This document shows positions 5,644-6,061 of a stretch of DNA of 6,061 bases, piece by piece; position 1 is the stretch's first letter; each line of letters starts with the position of its first letter. The stretch comes from SIG299 sp045531895. GTDB taxonomy: Bacteria > Bacillota > Clostridia > Lachnospirales > Lachnospiraceae. The notes below the pieces were generated by a model. The model had not been told where the DNA came from. It did not search any database and saw only the letters and a program-made list of their open reading frames with translations. The position numbers were made by a program, and so were the translations under genes. The DNA is taken from positions 1 through 6,061 of the forward strand of contig JAZSEW010000031.1 of the NCBI GenBank assembly GCA_045531895.1, written 5' to 3'.

Positions 5644-6061
5644 TGTTTGATCAGGCAACTATGAAATTGAAAGTAGATCCCTTAATTATGAGCGCGTTGG
5701 AGGAGGATATTACAAGCGAAGACGTATCCACCAACAGCGTTATGCAGACTGCAACCATGGGTGAAATAGATTTAATTTGTAAAGAAGACGGTATTCTTTG
5801 TGGCGTGCAGGTATTTTCCCGCGTATTTACCCTCTTAGATGAAAAGACAGAAGTGGAATTGTACGTAGAAGACGGCGAAGCAATTACCAAGGGCCAGTTA
5901 ATCGGTAAAATCCGTGGCGACATCCGCGTTCTTTTATCAGGTGAGAGAACCGCACTTAACTACTTGCAGAGAATGAGCGGTGTGGCAACCTACACATCTA
6001 AAATGGTTAAAATGTTAGAAGGCACAGGCATCAAACTTCTTGATACCCGTAAAACAACCCC
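5643..6061 (+). CDS. nadC: Nicotinate-nucleotide pyrophosphorylase (quinolinate phosphoribosyltransferase), partial
   Basis: Converts quinolinate and PRPP to nicotinate mononucleotide, CO2 and pyrophosphate, the last step of the de novo branch. The window ends after 139 codons, about half of the usual 280-290 residues. Visible parts are the N-terminal alpha/beta sandwich, with the EEDITSEDVSTNSV segment (20-33) typical of the family, KEDGILCGV (47-55), the GERTALNYLQRMSGVAT signature (100-116), and the start of the catalytic barrel, LLDTRKTTP (131-139), which supplies phosphate- and substrate-binding residues. No frameshift is seen. The start overlaps the nadB stop (TAATG) and is served by AGGAGG at 5629-5634. 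It shares the nadB promoter and NiaR-like operators. Confidence 0.96.
   Translation, partial: MFDQATMKLKVDPLIMSALEEDITSEDVSTNSVMQTATMGEIDLICKEDGILCGVQVFSRVFTLLDEKTEVELYVEDGEAITKGQLIGKIRGDIRVLLSGERTALNYLQRMSGVATYTSKMVKMLEGTGIKLLDTRKTT

Noticed and set aside
1..6061. Mobile elements, CRISPR arrays, phage or defence genes
   Set aside because: No repeat-spacer pattern, transposase, integrase or terminal inverted repeats were seen; tRNA-Ser has no visible attachment-site duplication in the window.

Overview
The window looks like chromosomal DNA of a low-to-moderate G+C Gram-positive bacterium of the Clostridia, most likely a Lachnospiraceae-type gut anaerobe. This rests on the style of the MetF, PnuC and NadA/B/C proteins, strong AGGAGG-type ribosome binding sites, near-consensus sigma-A promoters, a tRNA without an encoded CCA, and NiaR-like operators. 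The assignment is by protein character only and no search was run. No mobile element, CRISPR array or sign of recent transfer is visible.

Layout. Positions 1-309 hold the 3' end of glgB (glycogen branching enzyme). metF (344-1210, methylenetetrahydrofolate reductase) and an unrecognised two-helix membrane protein (1235-1888) follow on the same strand with gaps of 34 and 24 bases, so the three may be read through together. The 521-base gap 1889-2409 has no protein gene. It holds a consensus promoter (1981-2009), tRNA-Ser(GCU) (2075-2162) with its own terminator (2172-2203), and then a second promoter (2225-2252) followed by a structured leader that ends in a 17-bp terminator hairpin plus T6 (2313-2366), just ahead of pnuC (2410-3105). 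pnuC converges on nadA (complement 3118-4035). nadA is divergent from nadB (4192-5643), which overlaps nadC (5643 to the window edge) by one base.

How the genes work together. The right half is an NAD supply locus. PnuC probably imports nicotinamide riboside for salvage. NadB (aspartate to iminoaspartate), NadA (iminoaspartate plus dihydroxyacetone phosphate to quinolinate) and NadC (quinolinate plus PRPP to nicotinate mononucleotide) form the de novo route. Two control modes appear side by side. The de novo genes share a divergent promoter region whose two promoters are overlaid by two abutting 22-bp palindromes of NiaR type. The salvage transporter instead has a leader RNA with three mutually exclusive pairings, which looks like a transcription-terminating riboswitch or attenuator. 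That leader is the most interesting item: by position it could be a member or variant of the pnuC-associated NAD+-II riboswitch class, or a distinct class.
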